Source of the DNA: Pseudomonas putida
GTDB taxonomy: Bacteria > Pseudomonadota > Gammaproteobacteria > Pseudomonadales > Pseudomonadaceae
Direction: 5' to 3'
Length of the DNA: 64,000 nt
Assembly (NCBI RefSeq): GCF_002906855.1
Contig: NZ_MINI01000028.1
Span: forward strand, 806,001-870,000
Program-made: the position numbers and the translations under genes
Shown: positions 9,178-17,816 of the stretch, piece after piece
Position numbering within the stretch: position 1 is the first letter of the stretch
Layout: the number at the start of each line of letters is the position of its first letter
The notes under the pieces: generated by a model
The model's input: the letters and a program-made list of their open reading frames with translations, nothing else
Database searches by the model: none
Told to the model about the DNA's origin: nothing

Positions 9178-10803
9178 ATGTTTGCCGACCTGAAGATCCG
9201 TACCGGAATGTTCTGGGTGCTGTTGTTGTTCAGCCTGACCCTGCTGTTTTCCACTGTCAGTGCCTGGCGAGCGGCGCTGGGCAGCGACGAGCAGATCACC
9301 GAACTCGACCAGACCGCACACCAGTCGGACCGGCTGAACAACGCGCTGCTGATGGCGATCCGCGCCAGTGCCAACGTGTCTTCGGGCTTCATCGAGCAGC
9401 TGGGCGGCCACGACGAGAGCGCGAACAAACGCATGGCGCTGTCGGTCGAGCTGAACGACAAGAGCCAGAAGCTGATCGGTGAGCTGGTCGACAACGCTCG
9501 CGAACCGGCGCTGCACGCGGTGGCCAGCGAGCTGCAAGCCACTTTCGGCGAGTACGCCAGGGCGGTCGCCGGGCAGCGCGAAGCCTCGCGTCAACGCTCG
9601 CTGGAGCAGTACTTCAAGGTCAACACCGACGCCGGCAACGCCATGGGCCGGCTGCAGGCGTTGCGCCAGCAACTGGTCGCCGCCTTGAGTGAGCGCGGCC
9701 AGCAGATCATGCAGGCATCCGACCGTCGCCTGGAGCGTGCGCAACAGCTGAGCCTGGCGCTGTTGGCGGTGACACTGTTGCTCGCCGGCCTGTGCTGGGC
9801 CTTCATCGCCCAACGCGTACTGCACCCGTTACGCGAGGCGGGTCGGCATTTCCAGCGCATTGCCGGTGGCGACCTGAGCGTGCCGGTGCAGGCTCAGCAG
9901 CGCAACGAGATCGGCCAGCTGTTCCATGAGCTGGAGCGCATGCAACAAAGCCAGCGCGATACCCTGGGCAAGATCAGCAGCTGCACCCGGGAGCTGGCCG
10001 ACGCGGCGGGCGCACTGAACACGATTACCGAAGAAGGCGCCAACAACCTGCGCCAGCAAGGGCTAGAGCTGGAACAGGCCGCCACCGCCGTCACCGAAAT
10101 GACCACGGCGGTGGAGGAGGTTGCACGCAATGCGGTCACTACCTCACAGGCGACCCACGAGTCCAATCAGCTGGCAGAGAAAAGCCGTCAGCAAGTCAGC
10201 GAAAACATCGACGGCACCCAGGCCATGACCCGCGAGATCCAGACCAGCAGCGGCCATCTGGAGCAGTTGGTGGGGCAGGTCCGAGATATCGGCAAGGTGC
10301 TGGAAGTGATCCGTTCGGTGTCCGAGCAGACCAACCTGCTGGCGCTCAACGCGGCCATCGAGGCGGCCCGCGCCGGGGACGCCGGGCGCGGCTTTGCCGT
10401 GGTGGCCGATGAAGTGCGCACGCTTGCCTACCGCACCCAGGCCTCGACCCAGGAAATCGAGCAGATGATCGGCCGCGTGCAGCAGGGTACCGAAGCGGCT
10501 GTTGCGTCGATGCAGGCCAGCACCAGCCGGGCCCAGTCGACACTCGACATCACCCTGGCATCGGGCCAGGTGCTGGAAGGCATCTACAGCGCCATCGGCG
10601 CGATCAACGAGCGCAACCTGGTGATCGCCAGCGCGGCCGAAGAACAGGCACAGGTGGCGCGTGAGGTGGATCGCAACCTGCTGAACATCCGCGAGCTGTC
10701 GAGCCACTCGGCGGCGGGTGCACAGCAGACCAGCGAGGCCAGTCAGGCGTTGTCAGGGCTGGTCGGGGAGATGACGGCGCTAGTGGGGCGGTTCAGGGTC
10801 TGA
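9178..10803 (+). CDS. Methyl-accepting chemotaxis protein (four-helix-bundle sensor)
   Basis: 541 residues from ATG 9178, preceded by AAGGAG at 9162-9167. Layout is typical of a transmembrane chemoreceptor: TM1 (about 11-31), a ~160-residue periplasmic helical domain of Tar/4HB type, TM2 (about 193-212), a HAMP domain, then the cytoplasmic signalling hairpin with the conserved tip [18 protein letters not shown]. It controls CheA through CheW. The ligand cannot be read from the sequence. It stands alone, with no chemotaxis kinase genes in the window, so it works with cluster(s) elsewhere. Confidence 0.93.
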   Translation: MFADLKIRTGMFWVLLLFSLTLLFSTVSAWRAALGSDEQITELDQTAHQSDRLNNALLMAIRASANVSSGFIEQLGGHDESANKRMALSVELNDKSQKLIGELVDNAREPALHAVASELQATFGEYARAVAGQREASRQRSLEQYFKVNTDAGNAMGRLQALRQQLVAALSERGQQIMQASDRRLERAQQLSLALLAVTLLLAGLCWAFIAQRVLHPLREAGRHFQRIAGGDLSVPVQAQQRNEIGQLFHELERMQQSQRDTLGKISSCTRELADAAGALNTITEEGANNLRQQGLELEQAATAVTEMTTAVEEVARNAVTTSQATHESNQLAEKSRQQVSENIDGTQAMTREIQTSSGHLEQLVGQVRDIGKVLEVIRSVSEQTNLLALNAAIEAARAGDAGRGFAVVADEVRTLAYRTQASTQEIEQMIGRVQQGTEAAVASMQASTSRAQSTLDITLASGQVLEGIYSAIGAINERNLVIASAAEEQAQVAREVDRNLLNIRELSSHSAAGAQQTSEASQALSGLVGEMTALVGRFRV

Positions 10804-10806
10804 AGC

Positions 10807-11103
10807 TCAGCTGTCTTTGCCCAGTACGTAACGGTCGAACTGCTCGATGTACTCGTCGACGTTGTCTTCCAGCATCATCCGGTACTGCTCGCTGAAGTAC
10901 TTGAGGATTTCCTCGCGCGCGGCGGCCATTTCGGCGCCGGACTTGAAGTTGCGGGCGCTGAGCCAGGCACTGAAGCGGCTGGCGGCGAAGGTCATCGAGG
11001 CGCTGACCTTGCCGATGTCGGCGAGGGTGTCGAGCTGCTGGTTGGCCAGGTCGATGTGCGCATCGGCGCGGTCGTAGAATGCCTGGTCAGTGGCTTGGGT
11101 CAT
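10807..11103 (-). CDS. DUF3144 family protein
   Basis: 98 residues from the ATG at 11103. The sequence FYDRADAHIDLANQQ...KVSASMTFAASRFSAW matches my recollection of the DUF3144 family, small soluble proteins of unknown function common in gamma-proteobacteria. It is acidic, probably all-helical, and has no signal peptide or membrane segment. It converges on the chemoreceptor gene with only 3 nt between stops. The next gene upstream, a PAS-GGDEF protein, points the same way and could be cotranscribed. Confidence 0.75.
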   Translation of the reverse strand: MTQATDQAFYDRADAHIDLANQQLDTLADIGKVSASMTFAASRFSAWLSARNFKSGAEMAAAREEILKYFSEQYRMMLEDNVDEYIEQFDRYVLGKDS

Positions 11104-11186
11104 GGCGGGATACCTGTGTGGGCCTGTCGTGCGGGCGCGCAGCATGCCACAGCGGGCACCTGCCGGCAGCAATTTCCGGCAGCAGC

Positions 11187-12038
11187 CTAGCGCGCCACGG
11201 AACGGCGCCGCTTGTTGCGGTACATGTCGTCATCGGCGCAGTTGAGCAGGGTGTCGATGTCTGCGCCGTCCTCCGGGTAACAGGCCACGCCGATGCTGCA
11301 GGACGGCATGGGCAGTGCACGCTGCTCGCTGGCCAGTGGCATTGCCAGGGCGGCGAGGATCTGGGCCATCTTTTCGGCTACCGCGCCCGCCGAGCTCAAG
11401 TCGGTCAGCAGCACGGTGAATTCGTCGCCGCCCATGCGCGCGACGGTGTCCTGCTGGCCGACACAATCCTCCAGGCGCCGCGCGACTTCGCACAGCACCT
11501 GGTCACCGATGGCATGCCCGTGTACATCGTTGATGCCCTTGAAGTCATTGATGTCCAGGAACAGCAGGGCAAACGGGCGCCCGTGGCGCAGGGCGCTGGC
11601 CAGCCGCTCGTTGAACAGCGAGCGGTTGCACAGCCGGGTCAGCGGGTCATGGTGGGCGAGAAAGCGCAACTGCTGCTCGGCCTGGGTCAGCGCTGTGATG
11701 TTGCGCGCCACGCCGATGCGCGCACCCACCTCTTCGGACCAGAAGGCCGACCAGAGGATGTGCACCACACCACCGTCCTTGCGCAGGTAGCGGTTGCGGA
11801 AGTCGCTATGCGACTGGCCGTTCATCACCCGCATGATCGACGCTCGTGTGGCGTCCAGGTCTTCGGGGTGCATATAGCGGGTGATCGGGGTGCCGATCAG
11901 CTCGTCGGCACGGTAACCGAGCAACGCCTCGCAGGCATTGCTGACGAACACGATGGTGTTGTCCCGGTCGACCACGAACACGGTGTCGAGCATCAGCTGG
12001 ATCAGCTTCGGGTAAAGTGCTTGCAGGTCAACAGGCAT
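11187..12038 (-). CDS. PAS domain-containing diguanylate cyclase
   Basis: About 283 residues if started at the ATG at 12038; in-frame ATGs at 12077 and 12110 are alternatives, none with a strong ribosome site. An N-terminal PAS domain (FVVDRDNTIVFVSNACEALLGY) with a PAC-like strand region is followed by a GGDEF domain (HHDPLTRLCNRSLFNERL, then the active-site RMGGDEF). The intact GGDEF indicates c-di-GMP synthesis, and no EAL domain is present. No membrane segment, so it is cytosolic and would sense an internal signal through PAS. Confidence 0.88.
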   Translation of the reverse strand: MPVDLQALYPKLIQLMLDTVFVVDRDNTIVFVSNACEALLGYRADELIGTPITRYMHPEDLDATRASIMRVMNGQSHSDFRNRYLRKDGGVVHILWSAFWSEEVGARIGVARNITALTQAEQQLRFLAHHDPLTRLCNRSLFNERLASALRHGRPFALLFLDINDFKGINDVHGHAIGDQVLCEVARRLEDCVGQQDTVARMGGDEFTVLLTDLSSAGAVAEKMAQILAALAMPLASEQRALPMPSCSIGVACYPEDGADIDTLLNCADDDMYRNKRRRSVAR

Positions 12039-12157
12039 AGGGTCGTCCGCTGCATCGGGCTCGGGCGTGGCCAGCATACACAGAGCAGGGTTGGTTCCAC
12101 CAGCGGCCATTCAAACAGATATACTCCGCGGCCGTTTTGAGCATTCAGGAGTCGTTC

Positions 12158-12646
12158 ATGCAGCAGGTTCTGCTCATCGTTGATGTCCAGTCCACCTTCA
12201 GCCCACCCGAATGGCTGGTAGACGGGATTCGTCTGTTGTCGGCGAGCATTCCGTCGATTGCCTCGATCGAACTGCACGATGAGCAGGTGACGCCGTTCCA
12301 GCGCCAGCTCGGCTGGCACCCGGCGGCCGAAGACGAGTGCCTGGTCGAGGTGGACCAGGTGTTCATCAAGCATGGCTATGGCCAGACCGCCGAGACCATC
12401 GCCCACATCCGGCAGCTCGGCGTTGAGCGCGTGCTGGTGTGCGGCATGCAGACCGAAACCTGCGTGCTGGCGGCAGGCTTTGCGCTGTTCGATGCCGGGC
12501 TTTGCCCGACCCTGGTGACCGACCTGACCGTCGGCTCTTCGCTGGACCGCTCCGGCAAGTTGGGTACCGACCTCTGGAAGCATCACTTTGGCAACGTGAC
12601 CACCCGTGCCGAGGTGATGGCCGAGGTCGCGCAGTCGCGCGGCTGA
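12158..12646 (+). CDS. Isochorismatase-like cysteine hydrolase
   Basis: 162 residues from ATG 12158, with CAGGAG (12146-12151) as ribosome site. The catalytic triad of the isochorismatase-like family is visible: Asp9 in LLIVDVQ, Lys71 in FIKHGYG, and Cys102 in GMQTETCV. Family members hydrolyse amides or vinyl ethers such as nicotinamide, N-carbamoylsarcosine, ureidoacrylate and isochorismate. The protein is shorter than typical nicotinamidases and neighbours give no pathway, so the substrate stays open. Confidence 0.85.
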   Translation: MQQVLLIVDVQSTFSPPEWLVDGIRLLSASIPSIASIELHDEQVTPFQRQLGWHPAAEDECLVEVDQVFIKHGYGQTAETIAHIRQLGVERVLVCGMQTETCVLAAGFALFDAGLCPTLVTDLTVGSSLDRSGKLGTDLWKHHFGNVTTRAEVMAEVAQSRG

Positions 12647-12734
12647 GAAAACCGCGAAAAGCCAGCGCGCTTCGTTTAGCATGGGGACGCTGATGCACCT
12701 GGCCCCCTTCCTTATCGAAACGCGCTAGCTCCCC

Positions 12735-13499
12735 ATGACTGCCTTTTACCTCAAGTTCCTCATCACCCCCACGCTCATGCTGGCCATCTCGTTGGCAGCC
12801 AAGCGCTGGGGCACGCAAATCGGCGGGCTGCTCTCCGGTCTGCCGGTTACATCAGCCTTGGTCGTGTTGTTCCTGAGCCTCGAACAGGGCCCAGGCTTTG
12901 CCTTGCAGGCCGTACCTGGGGCATTGGCCGGCCTGGCGGCGGTGCAGGCGACCTACCTGTTCTACTACCGGGTGACGCGGCGGATCGGCGCATTCCCCGG
13001 CTGCATCGCCGCGTTGGCGGTTTACGCAGCCATGGCTGCCTTGATGAGCCACCTTGGCTGGGTGGCGCTGTCGGTGGTGGTGACCCTGGTACTGCTCAGC
13101 CTGATCATCGTCGTCACCTTGCAACCAGCACCCACTGGCAACGCCAAGGTGGTGCAACTGCCGCGCTGGGTGATCCCGATGCGCATGCTCACGGCCACCG
13201 CGCTGCTGGTGGCGATCACCGCCAGTGCCGAATGGCTCGGCCCGGTGGCCAGTGGCCTGCTGGCGCCGATCCCGGTGATTGCCTGGCCGCTGGCGGTGTT
13301 CGCCCATGTTCAGGGCGGGCACCATGAGCTGGGCGCGATCGTGCGCGGCAACGCCATCGGCGGCGTCGGCGTGTTGGGTTTCTACCTGACGGTGAACAGC
13401 TTCATCGAGCAGTGGGGCACCGTGCCGGCCATTGCTGCCGCCGTGGTGCTGGCCGTGGGCGCCACTTTCGCCCTGGCCAAGCTGCTGGACCGCCGCTGA
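12735..13499 (+). CDS. Polytopic inner-membrane protein of unknown function
   Basis: 254 residues, about eight hydrophobic segments, with an N-terminal RWGTQIGGLLSGLPVTSALV stretch and an internal sequence-similar half, suggesting a duplicated transporter-like fold. I do not recognise a characterised family. The ATG at 12735 follows a short leader. A strong hairpin (13513-13550) lies just after the stop, separating it from the RiPP operon downstream, so cotranscription with that operon is unlikely. Confidence 0.75.
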   Translation: MTAFYLKFLITPTLMLAISLAAKRWGTQIGGLLSGLPVTSALVVLFLSLEQGPGFALQAVPGALAGLAAVQATYLFYYRVTRRIGAFPGCIAALAVYAAMAALMSHLGWVALSVVVTLVLLSLIIVVTLQPAPTGNAKVVQLPRWVIPMRMLTATALLVAITASAEWLGPVASGLLAPIPVIAWPLAVFAHVQGGHHELGAIVRGNAIGGVGVLGFYLTVNSFIEQWGTVPAIAAAVVLAVGATFALAKLLDRR

Positions 13500-13512
13500 C
13501 TTCTGCACCCCA

Positions 13513-13550
13513 GGCAGGCGCTTGTATCACTCTGTATCAAGGCGCCTGCC
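13513..13550 (+). terminator. Hairpin after the membrane protein gene
   Basis: Arms ggcaggcgc (13513-13521) and gcgcctgcc (13542-13550) are perfectly complementary around a 20-nt loop containing two gtatca repeats. There is no long T-run, so termination may be weak. It sits between the membrane protein gene and the RiPP operon. Confidence 0.45.
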
Positions 13551-13629
13551 GCGCCTACTTGCATACAAAACCTTCGCTCTCCTGATACGCCCGGGATACA
13601 TCCCTGGGGCCAAATGGGCCAGCCCGAAC

Positions 13630-13652
13630 GAACAAGCCTTACGGCCTGCGTT
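13630..13652 (+). promoter_or_regulatory. Possible ECF-type promoter of the RiPP operon
   Basis: GAAC (13630-13633) and CGTT (13649-13652) are separated by 15 nt, the general shape of ECF sigma-factor promoters. Initiation would lie about 45 nt before the precursor ATG. Bufferin operons in other proteobacteria are known to be under ECF control. No ECF sigma gene is in the window, and four-base motifs are weak evidence. Confidence 0.25.
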
Positions 13653-13705
13653 CCCTGGCTCTTTCGCCCTTGAGGCATGACCGTACGACTATCAGGAGAA
13701 ACACC

Positions 13706-14233
13706 ATGTCCCGTATCCAGTTCCCCAACAAGACCCGTCTCGGCCTGCTGAGCATCGCCCTGGTGGGCGGTATCAACCTGGCTTCCTCGGCGTTTGCCGT
13801 CGAGGCACTGCCACAAGGCTATCAACTGGCAGCTGCAGAAAAGGCCGGCGAGGGCAAGTGTGGCGAAGGCAAGTGTGGTGCCAGCGGCGCCAAGGCCAAA
13901 GCCACCCAGGCCGAAGGCAAGTGCGGCGAGGGCAAGTGTGGCGCCAGCGGCGCCAAGGCCAAGGTTACCCAGGCTGAAGGCAAATGCGGTGAAGGCAAAT
14001 GTGGCGACGCTTCGTTCGCCCGCACTGACGCCGACCATGACGGCCGCGTGTCCCGCGCCGAACTGCTGGCCGTGGCGCCAAAGGCCGGTGCCGAGTTCGA
14101 TGCGATCGATGCCAACCACGACGGCTACCTTTCCGAGGCCGAGGTCTACCAGTTCCGCAAGCACCAGTTCGACGCCAATGGCAATCCATTCCCGACCGAC
14201 CTGTACAGCAAACTGAGCCAGGCGAAGAACTGA
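13706..14233 (+). CDS. bufA: MNIO-type RiPP precursor: secreted EGKCG-repeat protein with EF-hand domain
   Basis: 175 residues from ATG 13706, with AGGAGA at 13694-13699. It has a Sec signal peptide (residues 1-31, cleavage after ASSAFA), then a low-complexity core with three 21-residue repeats, each ending in a doubled EGKCG. The only six cysteines are 52, 57, 73, 78, 94 and 99. The C-terminal half carries two canonical EF-hand loops (108-119 with DxDxDG...E, and 135-146 with DxNxDG...E). EGKCG is the known substrate motif of the Haemophilus HvfA/oxazolin and Caulobacter bufferin systems, where an MNIO enzyme turns the Cys residues into copper-binding heterocycles. The MNIO and DUF2063 genes follow immediately. 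Metal sequestration in the periplasm or outside is inferred. Confidence 0.88.
   Translation: MSRIQFPNKTRLGLLSIALVGGINLASSAFAVEALPQGYQLAAAEKAGEGKCGEGKCGASGAKAKATQAEGKCGEGKCGASGAKAKVTQAEGKCGEGKCGDASFARTDADHDGRVSRAELLAVAPKAGAEFDAIDANHDGYLSEAEVYQFRKHQFDANGNPFPTDLYSKLSQAKN
13850..14005 (+). repeat. 63-bp tandem repeat encoding the [10 protein letters not shown] core
   Basis: Two and a half copies of a 63-bp unit starting at 13850, 13913 and 13976 encode [10 protein letters not shown] plus a [12 protein letters not shown] linker. Copies differ mainly at synonymous third positions (gag/gaa, tgt/tgc), so the protein repeat is under selection and slippage is not recent. Confidence 0.85.
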
Positions 14234-14246
14234 CCCTCGGCGGCAT

Positions 14247-14272
14247 CCTCCCCAGGCCGTGGGCCGGGGAGG
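14247..14272 (+). promoter_or_regulatory. Intercistronic hairpin between precursor and MNIO enzyme genes
   Basis: CCTCCCC pairs with GGGGAGG and GGCC with GGCC around a GTG loop, with one bulged A: 11 base pairs in the 64-nt gap between the two genes. No T-run follows. Such hairpins commonly protect or attenuate upstream mRNA so that a precursor peptide outnumbers its enzymes; that role is inferred. Confidence 0.6.
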
Positions 14273-14297
14273 GCGCTGCACCACAAGGAACAAGCCA

Positions 14298-15143
14298 ATG
14301 AGCACTTCTTCAACCCTGCAGGGCGCAGGCCTGGGCTTGCGCCGTGGGCTGTTGCCCGAACTGCTGAACATGGACGCCGGCGCCGTGGACTTTCTCGAAT
14401 GCGCCCCGGACAACTGGATCGGTGTTGGTGGTGCCTTCGGCGAAGGCCTGGCGCAACTGGCCGAGCGCTATCCGCTGTCCTGCCACGGCCTGTCATTGTC
14501 GCTGGGCGGCCCGGCTCCGCTGGACCATGGCTTTCTGCGCCAGATCCGCGCCTTTCTGGACCGTCATCAGGTACCGCTGTTCAGTGAGCACCTGAGCTAC
14601 TGCGCCGATGACGGCCATCTTTACGACCTCATTCCGATGCCGTTCACCGACGAAGCCGTGCGCCATACTGCCCGGCGTATCGCTGAAGTCCAGGATGCCC
14701 TCGGCCGGCGTATCGCCGTGGAGAACATCTCGTACTATGCTGCGCCGTATCAGGCGATGAGCGAGATCGCGTTTCTTCAGGCGGTGTTGAGCGAGGCGGA
14801 CTGCGACCTGCTGCTGGACATCAACAACATCGTGGTCAATGCCTGCAACCATCGCTACGACGCTGCCGAGTTTCTCGCCCAGGTGCCGGCCGAGCGAGTG
14901 GTCTGCCTGCATGTGGCCGGGCACTACGACGAAGCGCCGGATCTGAAGATCGATACCCATGGCGCCAGCGTCAAGCCAGATGTCTGGGGCCTGCTGGTCA
15001 GTGCCTACCAGCACCTGGGGCCGGTGCCGACCTTGCTCGAGCGCGACTTCAACCTGCCACCGCTGGCCGAACTGCTGGCCGAGGTGCAACACATTCGCAG
15101 CCTGCAACCCGTGGCGCAGGCCCTGGCGGTGCGCCATGGCTGA
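14298..15143 (+). CDS. bufB: MNIO-family (DUF692) RiPP-modifying enzyme
   Basis: 281 residues from ATG 14298 with AAGGAA upstream. It shows the DUF692/MNIO TIM-barrel pattern of conserved metal ligands: His63 (HGLSLS), Glu97-His98 (SEHLSY), Glu142-Asn143 (VENISYY), Asp174 with the LDINNIVVN motif, His205 and His209 (HVAGH), Asp219 and His221 (DTHG) and Glu249 (LLERD). MNIO enzymes hold two or three irons and oxidise precursor cysteines to oxazolone/thioamide or thiooxazole groups. Characterised relatives are MbnB, HvfB and BufB. Its gene is followed by its partner with an 8-nt overlap. Confidence 0.92.
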   Translation: MSTSSTLQGAGLGLRRGLLPELLNMDAGAVDFLECAPDNWIGVGGAFGEGLAQLAERYPLSCHGLSLSLGGPAPLDHGFLRQIRAFLDRHQVPLFSEHLSYCADDGHLYDLIPMPFTDEAVRHTARRIAEVQDALGRRIAVENISYYAAPYQAMSEIAFLQAVLSEADCDLLLDINNIVVNACNHRYDAAEFLAQVPAERVVCLHVAGHYDEAPDLKIDTHGASVKPDVWGLLVSAYQHLGPVPTLLERDFNLPPLAELLAEVQHIRSLQPVAQALAVRHG

Positions 15144-15873
15144 CTCGCTGCGCGAACAGCAACTGCGCATGGCAAGGCATATCCGCGATCCCCAGGCCAA
15201 TCCGCCGCCGCCCGGTATCGACGCGCGACACCTGGCGGTGTACCGGCAACTGTTCTTCGGCAACCTGCAATCACTGCTGGCCGGCAGCTTTCCGGTGCTG
15301 CATGCCAGCCTCGCCACCGAACACTGGCAGGGGTTATGTGAGGAGTTCTATGCCCACCATCGCTGCCATACGCCGCTGTTCACCGAAGTGGGCGCTGAGT
15401 GGGTCGAGTACCTGCAAGGGCGTACCGACCAGGCCGACTGGATCGCCGAACTGGCCCATTACGAATGGATCGAAACGGCCTTGCTGCTGAGCGATGCCGC
15501 CGAAGCTGAGCATGACCCTGAAGGCGATCTGCTCGAAGGCGTGCCTGTGCTGTCCAGCCTCGCCGTGCCACTGGCCTATGCCTGGCCGGTCAGCCATATT
15601 GGGCCGGAGCATCTGCCGGTTGAGGCTCCCGCCGAGCCGACATTGCTGGTGGCCCACCGAGGTGCAGGCCACAAGGTGAGCTTCTTACGTCTGGCACCGC
15701 TGGCCCATGCACTGTTGGAGTCGTTGCAAGACCAGCCACTGAGCGGGCGTGAACACCTGGCGGCGCTGGCCGCGGCTGCCGGTGTCGAACCCGCCGCCGT
15801 CGAGGCCCAGGGGCTTGCGTTGTTACTCAGCCTCAAGGCCCAGGGCGTGGTGCTCGGCACGCGCTGCGACTAG
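15136..15873 (+). CDS. bufC: DUF2063 family partner of the MNIO enzyme
   Basis: 245 residues, overlapping the MNIO gene by 8 nt. The N-terminal ~90 residues have the DUF2063 pattern ([14 protein letters not shown], then [25 protein letters not shown]). The C-terminal region is a helical domain with few conserved polar residues. Proteins of this family (HvfC, BufC, functionally like MbnC) bind the precursor leader and the MNIO enzyme, and are needed for modification. Many such operons also carry a DoxX membrane protein; none follows here. Confidence 0.9.
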   Translation: MADSLREQQLRMARHIRDPQANPPPPGIDARHLAVYRQLFFGNLQSLLAGSFPVLHASLATEHWQGLCEEFYAHHRCHTPLFTEVGAEWVEYLQGRTDQADWIAELAHYEWIETALLLSDAAEAEHDPEGDLLEGVPVLSSLAVPLAYAWPVSHIGPEHLPVEAPAEPTLLVAHRGAGHKVSFLRLAPLAHALLESLQDQPLSGREHLAALAAAAGVEPAAVEAQGLALLLSLKAQGVVLGTRCD

Positions 15874-15959
15874 GTTGGCGACAGCCCAGGCCGTCACCCG
15901 CCGACGATGCCAGCAGTGCTGCACCGGCCAGGCCGTCGGGCACAAATGGCTGCCGGGGC

Positions 15960-16349
15960 CTAGCGGCGATAGTAGCGGTGGTCGTCATCGTAGTGGTGGG
16001 CGCGCTCGTTGCGGCGCTCCCATTCGTGGCGGCGTTCGGCTTCACGACGAGCCTGTTCCCGGCGCCATTGCGCGCGACGCCATTCTTCGCGGCGGCGGTC
16101 TTCGCTGTGGTAATGCCAGCGGCCGTCGCGCCAGTAGCGGTCGTCATGGGCGAGCAGCGGCCCTTGCTGGCCATCGGCGATGCTGGCCAGATTTGACCAG
16201 GGGCTCTGGGCTGGCTTGGCTGGCGTGTGGAGCGCACTGTCAGTGGCCTGGACCGGGTTCGGAGTGTGCATTTGCATCGCCGACGCCGAGCCTGCGGCCG
16301 CGAACGCGAACAGGCTGGCGAACAGGAGCTTCGAAAAGTGGAGTTTCAT
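15960..16349 (-). CDS. Secreted Arg/His/Tyr-rich small protein
   Basis: 129 residues from ATG 16349. A clear signal peptide (about 1-24, ending SASA) precedes a mature part that becomes very rich in Arg, Glu, His and Trp (WRDGRWHYHSEDRRREEWRR...), ending in a His/Asp/Tyr cluster (HHYDDDHRYYRR). I know of no function for such proteins, which are common in Pseudomonas. It is convergent with the RiPP operon, 86 bp away, so it is not part of that transcript, though the His-rich end could bind metals. Confidence 0.7.
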   Translation of the reverse strand: MKLHFSKLLFASLFAFAAAGSASAMQMHTPNPVQATDSALHTPAKPAQSPWSNLASIADGQQGPLLAHDDRYWRDGRWHYHSEDRRREEWRRAQWRREQARREAERRHEWERRNERAHHYDDDHRYYRR

Positions 16350-16491
16350 GAATACAGGCAATCCCCTGGTTATCATTGAACATACGGATGCGTTGCCTCT
16401 CGAGGCTGCGCGTCCGCTCGCGTGAGCCTGCTCAGATAGACCAGTAATTGCGCAAAAGTTCAGCCTCCTCAGTGCTTTAGTACCTTCAGGG

Positions 16492-16854
16492 CTATTTGTA
16501 GGTCACCGGGCTGGGCGACAGCAAGCCAGTGAGGAAGCTGATCACCGTCATGAGTACGGTCAGGATCGTGTCGGATTTCGTCACTGGGGTTTCGATACTG
16601 CTTTCGCTGACACCACTCCCCAGTATCCAGACGGTATACAGCATGACCAGCGTGAAAGAACCGACAATGACGATCCATATTCGATTGGTGGTGGCATCGT
16701 TCGGACGTGCCAGGTGCGGGAGCTGTTGTACAGTTTGATCTTTGAGTGCAGTGAGCGCGCTATGCGGATCCTCCTGGATTCTCTGCAGGACTTCAGGGTC
16801 TGACAGTGCATTCTTTACCAGCAGCTCGGCAGAGCGGATTTGATTGTCCATCAT
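16492..16854 (-). CDS. Small membrane protein of unknown function (last gene of a three-gene operon)
   Basis: 120 residues from ATG 16854, with AAAGGA upstream. Two hydrophobic segments are evident (IWIVIVGSFTLVMLYTVWIL and a TILTVLMTVISFLTGLL stretch), the second near the C-terminus. The N-terminal 60 residues are soluble and helical (VKNALSDPEVLQRIQEDP). I do not recognise it. It is the third gene of a set whose first member is a lipoprotein, so an envelope role is likely. Lower GC than its surroundings suggests acquisition. Confidence 0.65.
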   Translation of the reverse strand: MMDNQIRSAELLVKNALSDPEVLQRIQEDPHSALTALKDQTVQQLPHLARPNDATTNRIWIVIVGSFTLVMLYTVWILGSGVSESSIETPVTKSDTILTVLMTVISFLTGLLSPSPVTYK

Positions 16855-16875
16855 GTATTTTCCTTTGCAGACCAA

Positions 16876-17220
16876 TTATTGCACGGCACAGCCCAGTGCC
16901 CGGTAGATGGCCGACCTGAACACGGCAGTCATGGCGTTGAGAATGGCCTCTGCAAGTTGCAGTGTGACAATGGCAATAGAGCGAAGGCGCAGGCGTGCCA
17001 CTATCTTCTGGTCATCGAGGAATAGTCCGATATCGTGGTCACTCAATGAGCCGTCTTGGTGCTGTTGATGAAGGAACATCATATCTCTGGCCATGCCGCG
17101 ACCAAGGCTTTCCACTTCGGCCCGAATGACTGGCCAATCCGACTGAATGATGATTTTTGCGGCGTTGATCGCCTCGAGCAGGACCGCGTCGAGGTCCACG
17201 CCATTGATGAGGGTGCTCAT
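16876..17220 (-). CDS. Small protein of unknown function (middle gene)
   Basis: 114 residues from ATG 17220, with GAGGA about 8 nt upstream. The start overlaps the end of the lipoprotein gene by 4 nt, so the two are translationally coupled. Predicted largely helical, with a moderately hydrophobic C-terminal helix (IVTLQLAEAILNAMTAVFRSAIY) but no clear signal peptide. Family not recognised. Confidence 0.65.
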   Translation of the reverse strand: MSTLINGVDLDAVLLEAINAAKIIIQSDWPVIRAEVESLGRGMARDMMFLHQQHQDGSLSDHDIGLFLDDQKIVARLRLRSIAIVTLQLAEAILNAMTAVFRSAIYRALGCAVQ

Positions 17221-17816
17221 GGGGTTATCCTCGAAGACGGTGTGTTGGCTGTCGCGGCCTGGATGGCCAGTATGCTGTCGAAGAGCGTGTTGTTGCGATT
17301 TTGCCAAATGGCCTTGTTCAACACCTGATAACTGGCTTGTTGGTGTTCGCGCTGCCACCTATTGACCAGGCACTTGAGATCTACATAGTTGCGTGTGGTC
17401 AGGTCGGCGTCGGGAAAGTCGCGCTGCAGCGAATCGCATTCGTTGCCGAGCTGCTCCTCCAGCGACCGCTCGACACGGACGTGCACCTGCTTGCCGGGCT
17501 CGCTGAGCGCTGCTGAATTGGCCAGCGCCCGCAGGATGAGGGTGTTGCTTTCGACCAGAAGCTCGTCGTATTCAGCCTGGTATCGATTGAAATGCCCAGG
17601 ATGCTGACGTGCCTCCTTTGCCCTCAAGGTTGAAAGTTGTTGCTTGCTGACAGGGCTTGCACGTTCGCCCTTGAACAGTAGCGTTGCTGCGTTTTTGTAG
17701 AAGGCTTCTGTGGTTTTATAGAGTTCGGCATCGTCGGGTTGAGCCAATGTCACCGTACAACCTGATAGAGCGATGTTGCTGAGTAACGCGGCGGCAATCA
17801 GTGTTTTCTTTTTCAT
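17217..17816 (-). CDS. Putative lipoprotein of unknown function (first gene of a three-gene operon)
   Basis: 199 residues from ATG 17816. An N-terminal KKK-hydrophobic signal ends in a perfect lipobox LSGC (Cys20), so the mature protein is lipid-anchored. The mature part is charged and helical, with two further cysteines (about 132 and 152) that could pair. It leads the operon with the two small genes that follow, and its promoter must be in the AT-rich gap upstream. Function unknown. Confidence 0.7.
   Translation of the reverse strand: MKKKTLIAAALLSNIALSGCTVTLAQPDDAELYKTTEAFYKNAATLLFKGERASPVSKQQLSTLRAKEARQHPGHFNRYQAEYDELLVESNTLILRALANSAALSEPGKQVHVRVERSLEEQLGNECDSLQRDFPDADLTTRNYVDLKCLVNRWQREHQQASYQVLNKAIWQNRNNTLFDSILAIQAATANTPSSRITP

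Noticed and set aside
13850..14005. CRISPR-like array
   Set aside because: The repeats are in-frame protein repeats of 63 bp with no unique spacers.
13822..14115. A minus-strand Ala/Pro/His repeat frame opposite the RiPP core
   Set aside because: It is the shadow of the EGKCG repeat DNA; the plus strand has signal peptide, motifs and operon context.
13706..14233. Classical methanobactin precursor
   Set aside because: The protein is long, has a Sec signal and EGKCG repeats, and the partner is DUF2063 rather than MbnC with a short leader peptide.
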